Source of the DNA: Exophiala sp. HKRS030
Taxonomy: Eukaryota; Ascomycota; Eurotiomycetes; Chaetothyriales; Herpotrichiellaceae
Direction: 5' to 3'
DNA: 64,000 bases
Assembly (NCBI GenBank): GCA_023897205.1
Contig: JAHWDD010000001.1
Span: 3,100,001-3,164,000, forward strand
Under the pieces are notes generated by a model. The model ran no database searches and was not told the origin of the DNA. It worked only from the letters and a program-made list of their open reading frames with translations. This document shows, in pieces, positions 48,886-58,621 of this stretch. Each line of letters begins with the position of its first letter. Positions within the stretch are counted from its first letter, which is position 1. The position numbers were made by a program, and so were the translations under genes.

Positions 48886-50025
48886 GTTGACGACAATCGT
48901 CCCCGTGTAGCTCCTGTATGTATGTATTGATGAGTATAGGTAACGAAACGTGGGTGTATTTCCACCGGGCGCCACCAAGCTCGAAGAATGGTTATTCCTC
49001 GGCAAGTCTTTGGGAGCTTGAAAAGCGCACTAAGTGGTAAGAAGCTCATGCGCCCATTGAACAGTATTGCGCACTTTGACCAGTAAAGATTTCAGTCTAA
49101 ATAAGTCGTTTGGTTGAGGATCGGTCGAGGTCCAAGAATGAGAAAGCTGTTTAGCTACTAACGGTTTCTCCCGTGCGGCGTTGCGTCCTCAATCAAACGG
49201 CGTGACACGACTCGACCGAGACGAACAACTTGGTTGAATGTTGGAATCACTAGACAAAGACATCCGGAACTCGGATAAAGTTCTTCCCCCGCTCCCCAAG
49301 CAGCTAATGATGGTTTTCTGGGCTTGGGTTGACCTGGGGCGTGTGGTGGGGATGCAGCACGGACAAGGTCAGCAGGGAGCTGCTTCGAATCAGCAAGCCG
49401 GGGCTAGTGCTAACCTTGCCTGTCGATTGTTAAATTGACCACATTCTGCCCCTGGTTCCGAAAGACCTGTGATTGCTGTCACCATCTGTATTTTCATCCA
49501 CAACGGAAGAAGAAGGGTGCGATTTGCAAATTCTGTTGTATTCAATGCCCAGGGGTTTTTTCTTTACTTGTAACTTTCCTTCAATTCACATTATCGACAG
49601 AATGCCGGCGATCATACCATCATAGTGGGAACTTCTCGAGCACTGGAATGCTGCATGACCAACTTCGCTGGGAACCCTGTCTGTGCCTCGAAGACTCAGA
49701 TAATCGTCTGATCCTATTGGGAGTAGACATTTTCCCTTGAGCTTTCCTCTGATAGGCGGATGTTGCGCATCTCTGTAAGCATTTTTGTGCTAAGGATACC
49801 TAATCATCCCTCAAAATAACGAGGTTGCTTGCTTTCGTCACGGGACTATGGTGCCCGTATCTTGCTTCATTTCCACCAGGTCAGTCTGACGAATCGAACA
49901 TGGCAATAGGAACATATCCACACCCCTTTCGTCGCTTGGGTTCATTTCGTGCATCGAAAACCAGTCAATTTACCTCTACACTCCAAAATCATGAATCTTG
50001 AATAGTGCTGCAATGTCCTTTGCTG
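48886..50025. other. Intergenic, no supported gene
   Basis: Contains the promoter side of the leftward Zn2Cys6 gene. Frames at 49238..49438 and 49435..49740 show no domain or splicing pattern. Confidence 0.5.
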
Positions 50026-50588
50026 TTATACAGTGCCAGAATCTTCGCAATCAAGTTGAGCATGCCACGGTTCAAAGGGCCTATCCATGATTTGAAGTGC
50101 AACGCTGAAAAGCAGCAAGGCGCATATGAGTGGGAGTAGGATGGCAAAGCCTTCCGCATCTTGATACGACAAGTTGCTGATTGTGTTGGCCATGGTCGAG
50201 TTCCCAAGGACATCCCTAACAACGACAGGCCAGTCTGCAAAGCGCTCGGCCATCGCTTCAGAAGGTTTCGAGGCTCAGATTTGTGACACTGGCAGTCTTT
50301 GAAAACAGTATTGTTTCGTACGATCTTCGACAAAGTGCTGATGAGCATAGTCGTTGAAAGAAGGTTTAGTTGTGTTGGGGAAGTTGGGCATAAGTAAGTT
50401 GAATGAATAGCGCATCGTTCCTTCCTCATGGCCAAATATCCGAATGGAAGGCACGAAGAGAGCGGGCCGCACTTGCCCATTGCAACCCACAAAGACTAAT
50501 TTATCATCTTCGACATAAAGCAAGTATACATTCTCGCAACGGCAGAAGGAGGAATCAAATCGTTATCAGATGCTAGATACTGGTTCAT
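50026..50588 (-). pseudogene. Possible broken small membrane-protein ORF
   Basis: Minus-strand frames read as one protein if joined. MNQYLASDNDLIPPSAVA starts at ATG 50588. ENVYLLYVEDDKLVFVGCNG follows one base out of phase, near 50534. PALFVPSIRIFGHEEGTMRY and FNDYAHQHFVED come next. After a stop at 50275, the same frame gives AERFADWPVVVRDVLGN and a hydrophobic segment GFAILLPLICALLLFSVALQ near the C-terminus. The stop would vanish if 48 bp beginning GTACGAAAC and ending CTGAG were an intron. The start is only 5 nt beyond the stop of the FMN-binding gene on the same strand. No family is recognised. It may be a decayed gene, an error-broken gene or chance. Confidence 0.3.
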
Positions 50589-50593
50589 ATCTA

Positions 50594-51370
50594 TTATGCC
50601 TTGAGAGCGGCAGCTTGCCGTTCTTTCAACAGACCTCTATCTTCTACTGTTCTGGCCACCTTGGTTCCTATATCTGATTTCAATGCTTCAAACCCCTTGA
50701 TCACCCCTTCACGGTCGCCTTGGCCCAACTCTTGACTCATCTTAAACTTGCCTTCTAGTCGAGTGATCTCAATCTCAATCCCCATAATATTCTTCCTCAG
50801 CAAATCGATATACCGCTCAGGTGCATCCCCCACACCCCATGGCTCCTTCTGCTCTCCACCAGTATACCCCATGATATTAGATTCGGCATGGTGTGACAAG
50901 TCGCTGATCTGCTTTTGCAGGAATTCCCCTGTGTCAGGAGCTTTTGAGTCGAAGTAGATAGTCGCAGTTCCATAAGCTTGGACGGCAGAATAGTTCCACG
51001 TCGGTACAACCTTCCCAGTAGCCGGCTTAGTCTCCGTGTAGAACTTTGGTGTCACATAGTGATGTGCAGGTCCATTGAAGATGACTGACACTTCTTGGGA
51101 CAGTTTCCCATTAGATGGCGAAGTAAGGAGCACTGCTTCAGTCATCGCCTTGGAATGTGGATTGGGTTTCGCAAGATGCCCGCGTAATTTCCCAAGTTCC
51201 GTCTCACTTGCATCGTCATTGACATCGAGCAGCCACGGTATATGTGTGCATTGTATTGTTGGAAAATTGGGTGATGGTATTGCAGTGATGATGAGCCCGA
51301 GTGAGTTCTCTTGGATAAATCGTCGCAACGTCGGAATATTCAATTCAGCATGAACAGCCCGTAGATACAT
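50594..51370 (-). CDS. PaiB-like FMN-binding protein
   Basis: Member of the FMN_bind_2/PaiB family, split-barrel flavin-binding proteins first described as bacterial negative regulators and present in many fungi, where the role is unclear. Single exon; from ATG 51370 it starts MYLRAVHAELNIPTLRRFI (258 residues), the usual family beginning. A longer frame to 51397 adds nine residues. Visible family segments: NSLGLIITAIPSPNFPTIQCTHIPWLLD, LRGHLAKPNPHSKA, VSVIFNGPAHHYVTPKFY and VVPTWNYSAVQAYGTATIY. The C-terminal helix region contains LLRKNIMGIEIEITRLEGKFKMSQ. It diverges from a GNAT gene across about 550 bp. Confidence 0.85.
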   Translation of the reverse strand: MYLRAVHAELNIPTLRRFIQENSLGLIITAIPSPNFPTIQCTHIPWLLDVNDDASETELGKLRGHLAKPNPHSKAMTEAVLLTSPSNGKLSQEVSVIFNGPAHHYVTPKFYTETKPATGKVVPTWNYSAVQAYGTATIYFDSKAPDTGEFLQKQISDLSHHAESNIMGYTGGEQKEPWGVGDAPERYIDLLRKNIMGIEIEITRLEGKFKMSQELGQGDREGVIKGFEALKSDIGTKVARTVEDRGLLKERQAAALKA

Positions 51371-51918
51371 TTTGGCTGTAAGATCTGATATCTTCAAACA
51401 ATATGCAATGAGATTGAACAGAAATTTGGGAATTTATCTCGATCCTAGAGAGTATTTGCAATATAAGTTCTAGATTGAGTCACCGGCCCGGGACCAGAAA
51501 TATTTCGTTGGTACGAAAGATCTAGATTCTCTCGGGTCTACCCGCACTGTCAATGAGAGCCTTGTCGTGCCCTGTCTACCATGTCATCGCACACTCAAAA
51601 TTTAAGTCCACGCCCTTTGATTGCTGTTGCTCTCAACACCCTGCTCAACCATTTCAAAGTGGCCACACCTGTTAGTGTGGGGGTCCGGGGAAAGACATTG
51701 TTGAAATTCATTTTTCTACAATGAAGCTTCCAGAATCTTGTACATCTTTCGTTTCAATGTCGCAAGGCGTTGGTAACAAATTGTCTGTACGCAAAGCCAT
51801 CATGCAGCACGGCGAGACAATACTGCGATGAAAAAGTGTCATATATATTATCCTGCTTTGACATAAAAATTGGTTTTCTGAACTTACATACACGTTCCAT
51901 ATCCACAAGAGATCAGCA
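51371..51918. promoter_or_regulatory. Divergent region, PaiB-like / GNAT
   Basis: A 548-bp gap holds both promoters. A TATATATTAT stretch at about 51841-51851 sits 70 bp before the GNAT ATG and is a candidate TATA element for it. In bacteria PaiA (a GNAT) and PaiB are partners; see findings. Confidence 0.4.
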
Positions 51919-52458
51919 ATGGCAGCTCCCATCACACCACCAGTGACAATCCGAGCTGCTCAAGCCGAAGACGTTGTCGCCATTGCTCGACTCGGCGCAC
52001 ACGTATTCTCCACGACATTTGGGCACTCGGTGCCAGCGCATGAGCTGCAAGCCTATTTGGACGAGTCATACAGCATAGAAGCAGTGACATGCGATGTCGA
52101 GGACCCAGCCAAGGATATGTTCGTCGCGACGAAACCCGGCATCGGAGTCATAGGATTCGCGCTCTTGACACGCGGCTCCAGCGAACCTTGCATCGCACAC
52201 CTCGAGAACTACGTCGAGCTGCAGAGGATATACGTGCACCCGGAACACCACGGTGGTGGAGTGGGCAAATTGTTGGCTCACGCAGTGGAGAAGACTGCCA
52301 GGGATCAAGGCTTCACTTACATGTGGCTGGGCGTCTGGGAGGAGAACCATAAGGCTAGAAAGGTATACGAGAGATTGGGGTATCGAATGGTGGGAGATCA
52401 TGATTTTGTGATTGGAGAGGTTGTGCAGACGGATAATATTATGTTGAAAGAACTTTGA
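51919..52458 (+). CDS. GNAT-family N-acetyltransferase
   Basis: Acetyl-CoA-dependent acyltransferase, 179 residues, single exon starting MAAPITPPVTIRAAQAEDV. The fold is visible: N-terminal beta strand and helix (IRAAQAEDVVAIARLGAHVF), central strand (VIGFALLTRG), then ELQRIYVHPEHHGGGVGKLLAHAVE, the acetyl-CoA loop (Q/R-x-x-G-x-G/A form). The closing segment is TYMWLGVWEENHKARKVYERLGY. It resembles RimI/PaiA-type acetyltransferases. Substrate cannot be assigned. High GC and clean frame support coding. Confidence 0.87.
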   Translation: MAAPITPPVTIRAAQAEDVVAIARLGAHVFSTTFGHSVPAHELQAYLDESYSIEAVTCDVEDPAKDMFVATKPGIGVIGFALLTRGSSEPCIAHLENYVELQRIYVHPEHHGGGVGKLLAHAVEKTARDQGFTYMWLGVWEENHKARKVYERLGYRMVGDHDFVIGEVVQTDNIMLKEL

Positions 52459-53169
52459 CTGTGGAACTGATATGGAGTACGGTGTCCGCAAGCAATTGTC
52501 ATGGGAAGCATGACTGTTCTGGTTCGTGTCGACATGGTCAAATTGCGCAACTGCTGCAGGATATTTCAAGGTTCGGGCCTCCGACCGGCAGTAGTAATGA
52601 GAGATATGCTGTATAGAGCAGAGAATACGGCCTTGTGCAGGCTGGGAGACGATTCACGCCGGACTCAGAGCCGCGGTGGAGGAGCTCGGTCGGACGAACA
52701 GGCGGGCGGCACAATTCACTAATACGCCCGCAAAGACTCGACAACGGTATTCATGCCGGATGCGAGCAATGTCCAACACCATCTACACGGCGATTGCACG
52801 GAGCATTCACCAATAGCTTATTTGAGATACCGAGGAACGCTTTTGCAGAAAGTCGATGGGATGTGCGATATAGACTTCCTGACGTTATGGATCAGGATTG
52901 GTATGGGAATCATTTGTGCCTCAGGCCTTTAGACGTGAGAACAAATCGCGCCCTGCGGAGTGCAACGGTGTCTGTGTTCTTCACATCGTTATACAGACTA
53001 AAGATCTATAGAATGCGAGATGAACTCACAATGACGGAATAGGAGAGTGACTGATCAATACGACTTTGCGGTGAAAATTTATTGCACAGGATATCTAGCA
53101 TTATCATCATGAACTAGGCAACCCTCACACACATTTCTATATGGAATGTGTCATGTTCTGACTTCCCCA
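52459..53169. other. Intergenic, no supported gene
   Basis: About 700 bp between the converging GNAT and unknown-protein genes. A 135-codon frame (52635..53042) is low in domain character and is treated as chance. Confidence 0.5.
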
Positions 53170-53745
53170 TCAGCCCTTGTATCCTAATTGATCAAGCTGA
53201 GTATTGACGACTTGTTGTTTCGTCCTCAATTCTTCAATTGCGACGCCAAAGGTCTTCAGAAACCTTTGATGAACCCTCAAGTACTCTTGAAGCACGCCCA
53301 GCCATCTCAGCCATTGTTGCTGACTTACAATCTTCTCCGTTGCACCATCGTGAGGAACAGCTGACTCGAAGGCTGCCACATCGAGCCTCAAGATGTCATC
53401 AATCTTCTCTATCAGGGTCTCGACGACCGGAAATTCCTGCTCGGGATTGAAGAAATCTGTCAGAAGTCTTTGAGCTCCTACAAGTAAGTGGATGCGATGG
53501 TTCCGGTCGTCGACGAGAGCAATGTCGTATAAGAGTTCCTCGGCCTCTGCTGCCAGTTTAGGGATCGAAACTCCCTTGGCACAGAGGTTTTCGCTGATCT
53601 CTTTTGTTTGATTTGAAACGCTATTGCTGAGCTCTATGAGGTCCTGCTCCGTCATATACGGGCCTCGCTGCAGTGACTCTAGGAGCTGCGTTACAAGCTT
53701 ATCATCGGCCTTGAGCGAGTCTTGGATTGAAGCAAGTGGTTCCAT
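53170..53745 (-). CDS. Hypothetical all-helical protein
   Basis: From ATG 53745 the product starts MEPLASIQDSLKADDKL and is 191 residues long. It is predominantly acidic and helical: repeated leucine-spaced segments such as LVTQLLESLQRG, LAAEAEELLYDIALVDDRNHRIHLLVGAQRLL and VVETLIEKIDDILRLDVAAFES, ending in a coiled segment (IEELRTKQQVVNTQLDQLGYKG). No cysteine or charged catalytic motif is evident. The frame continues to an ATG at 54039, but the extra 98 residues are Thr/Ser/Asn-rich and look untranslated. I do not recognise the family. A structural or adaptor role is possible but unproven. Confidence 0.6.
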   Translation of the reverse strand: MEPLASIQDSLKADDKLVTQLLESLQRGPYMTEQDLIELSNSVSNQTKEISENLCAKGVSIPKLAAEAEELLYDIALVDDRNHRIHLLVGAQRLLTDFFNPEQEFPVVETLIEKIDDILRLDVAAFESAVPHDGATEKIVSQQQWLRWLGVLQEYLRVHQRFLKTFGVAIEELRTKQQVVNTQLDQLGYKG

Positions 53746-54243
53746 GGCTGTCTTTCTTTGATAGTTGCAGACGCTTGAGGAATGGTCAGCTACTTGTTCA
53801 GTGCAAGGATATCTGAATGTGGTACTTCTGCTACCGTGGTTGATTGGTTTGGTATTGGTTGTAACTCCAGTCGAAAGTGTTTTTGTGTGGAGAAAGAGGT
53901 TCAGAGTAATGAGTTCATCAAAACCTCTTTTATACTGTTCTTCGCATGCGTCTGAGTCACTGTCTTCCATGCGACGAGGCCAGGGGAAATCATGCCTTTG
54001 GAGTTGGATAGGAGGATGACTGTTCCTGATCGAAGTCATAGGGGTCAGTTATAGCGTGAAACGAGTCAAGCAGAGTCGTGAACATCCAATATCAGAACGC
54101 GAGTGTCAACATAATCCCTAGGGATTTCAGATTAAGTCTGAACTTGCTGTCTGGAGATGTTTTGATATCCAACTTTTCAAGCTCATTGTGAGCTTCGGTC
54201 CTTGATTCACCATGTTAACGCGAGCTCTTAAATCCTTCATTTA

Positions 54244-55296
54244 TTACACGTGGAAGTGTGTTTGGATTATCTTCTTGCCATCCCTGTACGCGTCCAGGAC
54301 TCCATTCACGTTCTCTGCCGTCAGCCCTTGCACCGTCGTATATGGAAGAGGCACGATCTTCTTCTCGGTGAGATAACCAGGTACGCGCTCCCAGAATGGC
54401 TTCGCTACATCAGGTTTTGCTTGAGAGCTTCCAAAAACGTTTGTAACTTCGTAGCCTTCTTTCTTTTGATGGATAAGAGCGTCATTGATCGGTCCTAGAG
54501 GAAGAAGTCTTGCAAATCTGCCTTTCTTTGTGGACGAAAGTGCATTGACAGCCAGAGCCTGGCCATCTGGGGGGTTGACAGCGTCATAAGCATAGACGAG
54601 ATCGTCTCCGACAAGATCCTGAATTGCCTTGATAATCTCCTCAGATGAGCCATGGCGGTCGATAACCGTAGTTGCACCATAGGACTTGAGTTCTTTCTCC
54701 TCTCCACCCACAACGATGATCTGCCCTATTCCAGCCAGAGCGGCAAGTTGAACACCAAATTTCCCACAGTTAGACCCACCTCCGACAACCAGTATCGACG
54801 TATTTTTGTAGTCGAAACTCGCCGCAGCTTCTGTCCAAGGTGCAGGAATATCGAGATTGGCGGGATTGAACAAAGCGACAAGCGGTGCGATAATGTTCGT
54901 TGGCAGCGTTGCCGCATCATCATCGGTGAAAGCATCTGGAATCTTGAAGGAGAAGTCCTCGTCGACAACGGCATATTCTTGAGTACCATTCTGCGAAAAC
55001 GTTGTCGGGTCAAACCCAGCATGCGAAGCAATTCTATCACCAACCGAATACTTGGTAACGTTGGAGCCCACTGCTACTACCCTGCCCACTACGTCGTTGG
55101 CTAGGAGAGCTGGGAGGTGTCCACCGATGAAGAGGCCACGATCGCGAGCCTTTTGATCATGTGGATTTGTCGCGAACACGGTGACTTGCACTTGCACTTG
55201 CTTCGGACCCGGTTGAGGAACTGGCCTATCTGTGATGAGGACGAGAGGTTTGCCGACCTCTGTCACGACAAGCGCTTTTTGAGTTTGCGGTGCCAT
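54244..55296 (-). CDS. Zinc-independent MDR oxidoreductase (enoyl-reductase type)
   Basis: Medium-chain dehydrogenase/reductase of 350 residues, single exon from ATG 55296 (MAPQTQKALVVTEVGK). An ATG at 55332 would add twelve residues. The GroES-like catalytic half shows VQVQVTVFATNPHDQKARDRG and NDVVGRVVAVGSNVTKYSVGDR. The nucleotide-binding half has ILVVGGGSNCGKFGVQLAA (near residue 170). The usual GHE and structural cysteine motifs of zinc alcohol dehydrogenases are absent, so it is probably a zinc-free NADPH enoyl or quinone reductase like those near polyketide genes. No polyketide synthase lies in the window, so no pathway is claimed. Confidence 0.87.
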   Translation of the reverse strand: MAPQTQKALVVTEVGKPLVLITDRPVPQPGPKQVQVQVTVFATNPHDQKARDRGLFIGGHLPALLANDVVGRVVAVGSNVTKYSVGDRIASHAGFDPTTFSQNGTQEYAVVDEDFSFKIPDAFTDDDAATLPTNIIAPLVALFNPANLDIPAPWTEAAASFDYKNTSILVVGGGSNCGKFGVQLAALAGIGQIIVVGGEEKELKSYGATTVIDRHGSSEEIIKAIQDLVGDDLVYAYDAVNPPDGQALAVNALSSTKKGRFARLLPLGPINDALIHQKKEGYEVTNVFGSSQAKPDVAKPFWERVPGYLTEKKIVPLPYTTVQGLTAENVNGVLDAYRDGKKIIQTHFHV

Positions 55297-56250
55297 GCTT
55301 GTGGTGCTCCAGTACGTCTGGGTTTCAACCACGATAGAAGTAAACAGGATCCAATTGTTATTGACTTGTGTGCCTGATCAGACGAGCGGGGCAACGAGTG
55401 TGTGTGATCTTCATCTCCCTCATCATGACGATCCACTTCTTATATTATCACATGCGGACAGACAATATTAACATTGGTGTGCGCGGATCGGACTGGTAAC
55501 TGGTCAGTTTCCCAATTTGCTGATTAATCGGTGTTCTGAGGCAATATGATGCGTGCGTGTCGTGACACAGAGCGCCAATCTTACAAATACAAGATACTTC
55601 AAGGCGACGTGCGATTGGACCTCTGACCCCATATTTTACCGTGTCTCCTTAGACTACCATCCACCACAATGCCGTGTTCACCGGCCCTCCCGATGCCGTG
55701 AGAGAACAAATTGATATTGATCACGAAAATTGTGTCTTTATTAGATACACAAGATCATTACTTTGTTCCGAGCGAATTACCACCACCGACCTTCAGTGCT
55801 ACTACAGGATTCGAGCAGTGAGCTTACCAACCAGGATCGACGGAGCTACGTCGTTAGTGGGCATCGTCAGAAGCAAGCACAACCAGAAAGCTGTACGAGT
55901 GAGGCTCGTCTACTTGTCTATGGACACTTTTTAGCAAGTTGGATAGGTGGTTCATAGAATTTTGTAAAACGTGGCTAGGAGCAATATACCCTCTGGGTAT
56001 GTTCTACATACTAGAGAATGCCGTTGGTTGAATAGAGTAGAAGCTCGGACATTCTCCTGCCAGAGATGCAGCTACAGTATCTGTAGTCTCATCCTCATTG
56101 ACTCCTTTTAGACGCCCCTTTATCGAGCGAGCATGTACCATCGACGAAGAAAGTCGCACCCGAGTGCGTTACCCTGATTTGATTCATAAGTCATAACAAA
56201 ACTCCGGGATATGCAACATAACCGCTAGCGACGAAACACACGATGCTCGT
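55297..56250. other. Intergenic, no supported gene
   Basis: About 950 bp between the MDR promoter and the NOG1 3' end. Two short frames (55674..55934 and its shadow) lack features. Confidence 0.55.
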
Positions 56251-58282
56251 CTACCTTGACCTATTTGTGCCCATCTTCCTCTTGCCCTTGAGCAAGTGAG
56301 CTGGAAGAGAGGCTGTCTCATGTCTGTCGGCTTCTCCCTGTCTGGCCATGCGATTCATCTGTCGCTGACTGAGCTTGGCCATACGTTCAGCCTTATCTCG
56401 TTTGACAGGATCGGTAATTCCAGTTGCTGTCTTGCCCAAACCATCGGTGAGTCGATTGGTTCGAGGTGCTCTTGATACAGACTTGGCCCGTGCAGAAGGT
56501 GTGTCAAGATCCATCTCGTCGCCAACCGTCGATGCAGGTCTGGCATTCCGAATCTGTGCTCTGGCGCGATCTGTCGGAGCTGATGCGTCCAAACCAATCG
56601 AATTGAAATGCTTTTCCATCTGCCCCACAGTGCGCTGTTTCTTGGCCCGTGGAATCTGTGCCTTATTCTTGAGACTTTTCTTCATCCTAGCTTCATTCTT
56701 CATCAAGCCAGTCTTGTTGCGGATAAGATTTGCTTTCATCCGAATCTCTGCGTCCTCTTCGTCTTCCATACTATCGCTCTCGTCATAAAATCCTTCAGCA
56801 GTAAGTCGTTCTTCTTCAGCTTCGAGCGCGGCGAGCTTTTCTTCGATGTCCGGATCAACATAATCTGCCACATTCTTACCATTGAAGAACTCTGGTATTT
56901 TGTCATGGTTCCATTCCGCGTCCGCCAAATCATATGTTTTCTTAAGATCAATGTTGTAAACACCCGCGCCTCCGTTTTCCTCTTCGAGATCCCGTTCCAA
57001 TAATCTTCTCTCTGGATCGGTCTTGTCATATCTTTTGTGACTTCCATTCTTCACCGCCTCCGGGATGTATGTCTCGCTGACAGAACCGGGAAGCGGCCGT
57101 GCTACGTGGATTCTGGCCAGCAAATCACCCAACCGACCAGAAGGTGCATCGTCGCTAACCGATTGAGAGGCTTGGCCAGCTTTTAATTTGGCTGCAACAC
57201 GGTCTGCAATAAGGCGATCGCATACAGCGTTCTTGACCTCTTGTACACCCTCATTTGTGACACAAGACAACTGTAGCAGCTCCGTGTTTGAGTTTTGTGT
57301 CAGAAGGTCTTGCAACTGCTGCTGAGTTTCTGGGTCTAGATCTTCAGGTTTCATGACATCGGTTTTGTTGATGACGATGAATACCAATTTATTGGCAAAC
57401 AAGGGCTTGATAGATGAGAAGAGTGCCATTTGAGCGGCCACCGAATAACCGCACTGCTCTGAGAGATCCATGAAGTAAAGAATAGCAGATCTCAAGTGAG
57501 CGATCGCTGTGATGGATTGCATCTCGATTGTGTTCATTTCTTCTAACGGATGATCGAGAATTCCGGGTGTGTCAATTGCTTGGAATCGGAGGTATTTGTA
57601 GTCAAAATGACCAACAAAAAGAGATTTGGTGGTGAAAGCATATGGCTGGACATCGACATCTGCTCTAGTGACTGACTTGAGAAAGCTCGATTTGCCGACA
57701 TTTGGATAGCCGCAAATAAGTAATGTGCGAGTATTCGGATCGATACTCGGCAAGCGACCAAGATGTTGTCGTACTTGCTCAAGGTATACCAGAGGATCTT
57801 TAAGTCTCTTGCAGATCGTAGCCATACGACCCAGAGCAGCCCGCTTTAATGACTTGCATTGAAATAGTGACTGGGCATATTTGAGGAGTCTCACGTAGTC
57901 CCTCGACACAGTTTCTATAAGACGTTTTGCCGTGGACAATGTGCCCAGGGCTATTCTGAAATGATCCGCATCGTAAAGTGTGTTGAGGAGGTCTTTGTGA
58001 AATGGGTGGATGTCTTGAAGCCGAGGAAACCCTTCAAGGATGGCTTGCAATTTTTCGCAGAAGGTCTCTGACGTGAATTTGACCTTTCGAGTATAAAAGC
58101 CTGGAGCATTTGGTCAGAATATTTCAATATTGAAAATCAGATCCCTCCTCACCTCTTATTCTACTGATCTTGAATCCAGCACGAATTTGCGTGGGTAATC
58201 GCCGCTGAGTGCGACTGAGGACTATATCAATGAACTCCTGTGAAGTAGGTACCGGCGCTATATCCTTCCAAGTAGTCTTCAT
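56251..58282 (-). CDS. NOG1: Nucleolar GTP-binding protein Nog1
   Basis: GTPase on pre-60S particles that probes the peptide exit tunnel during assembly. Exons complement(58153..58282, 56251..58100) flank a 52-bp intron, GTGAGG..CCAG, giving 659 residues. Splicing restores the start [20 protein letters not shown] and the join [14 protein letters not shown]. GTPase motifs: G1 GYPNVGKS (about 174-181), G3 DTPG (about 220-223), G4 NKTD (about 288-291). The NOGCT region ([30 protein letters not shown]) and a long basic tail follow. It diverges from the ATR gene across 339 bp. Family length and motif order are intact. Confidence 0.95.
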
Positions 58283-58621
58283 CTTGCCGGTATAATGCTG
58301 TTGGCGAAAAATGAGGAAGTTGAACAGGCGCAGGCCAAGAAAAGTTGGCGATGAATTGACGGCGACAAAAAATAATTTCTGAGGATGCGGAGTTGATGGG
58401 GCCGATAGTGTTATCACGGACAAACAGTTTTTCCTGGTCACATGATCACTGATCTGGGGGCTTGGAATACGGTGGCTCACACGCTCCGACAGAGCACATA
58501 CGGTGGAGAACAATGCGCTCGACGCGGAGGTTTTCCTTACCCTTGAAGCAATATCAACGACGCGTTGCTTATATTGCTTTCCGATGGCTTCGCTTTATCA
58601 TTCTCCGGCATAGACGCAGCA
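58283..58621. promoter_or_regulatory. Shared divergent promoter, NOG1 / ATR kinase
   Basis: Only 339 bp separate the NOG1 and ATR-kinase start codons. No strong TATA box is evident. Confidence 0.5.

Noticed and set aside
54244..55296. Secondary-metabolite cluster around the MDR reductase
   Set aside because: Neighbours are an unknown helical protein, a GNAT gene and NOG1; no synthase, P450 or exporter lies nearby.
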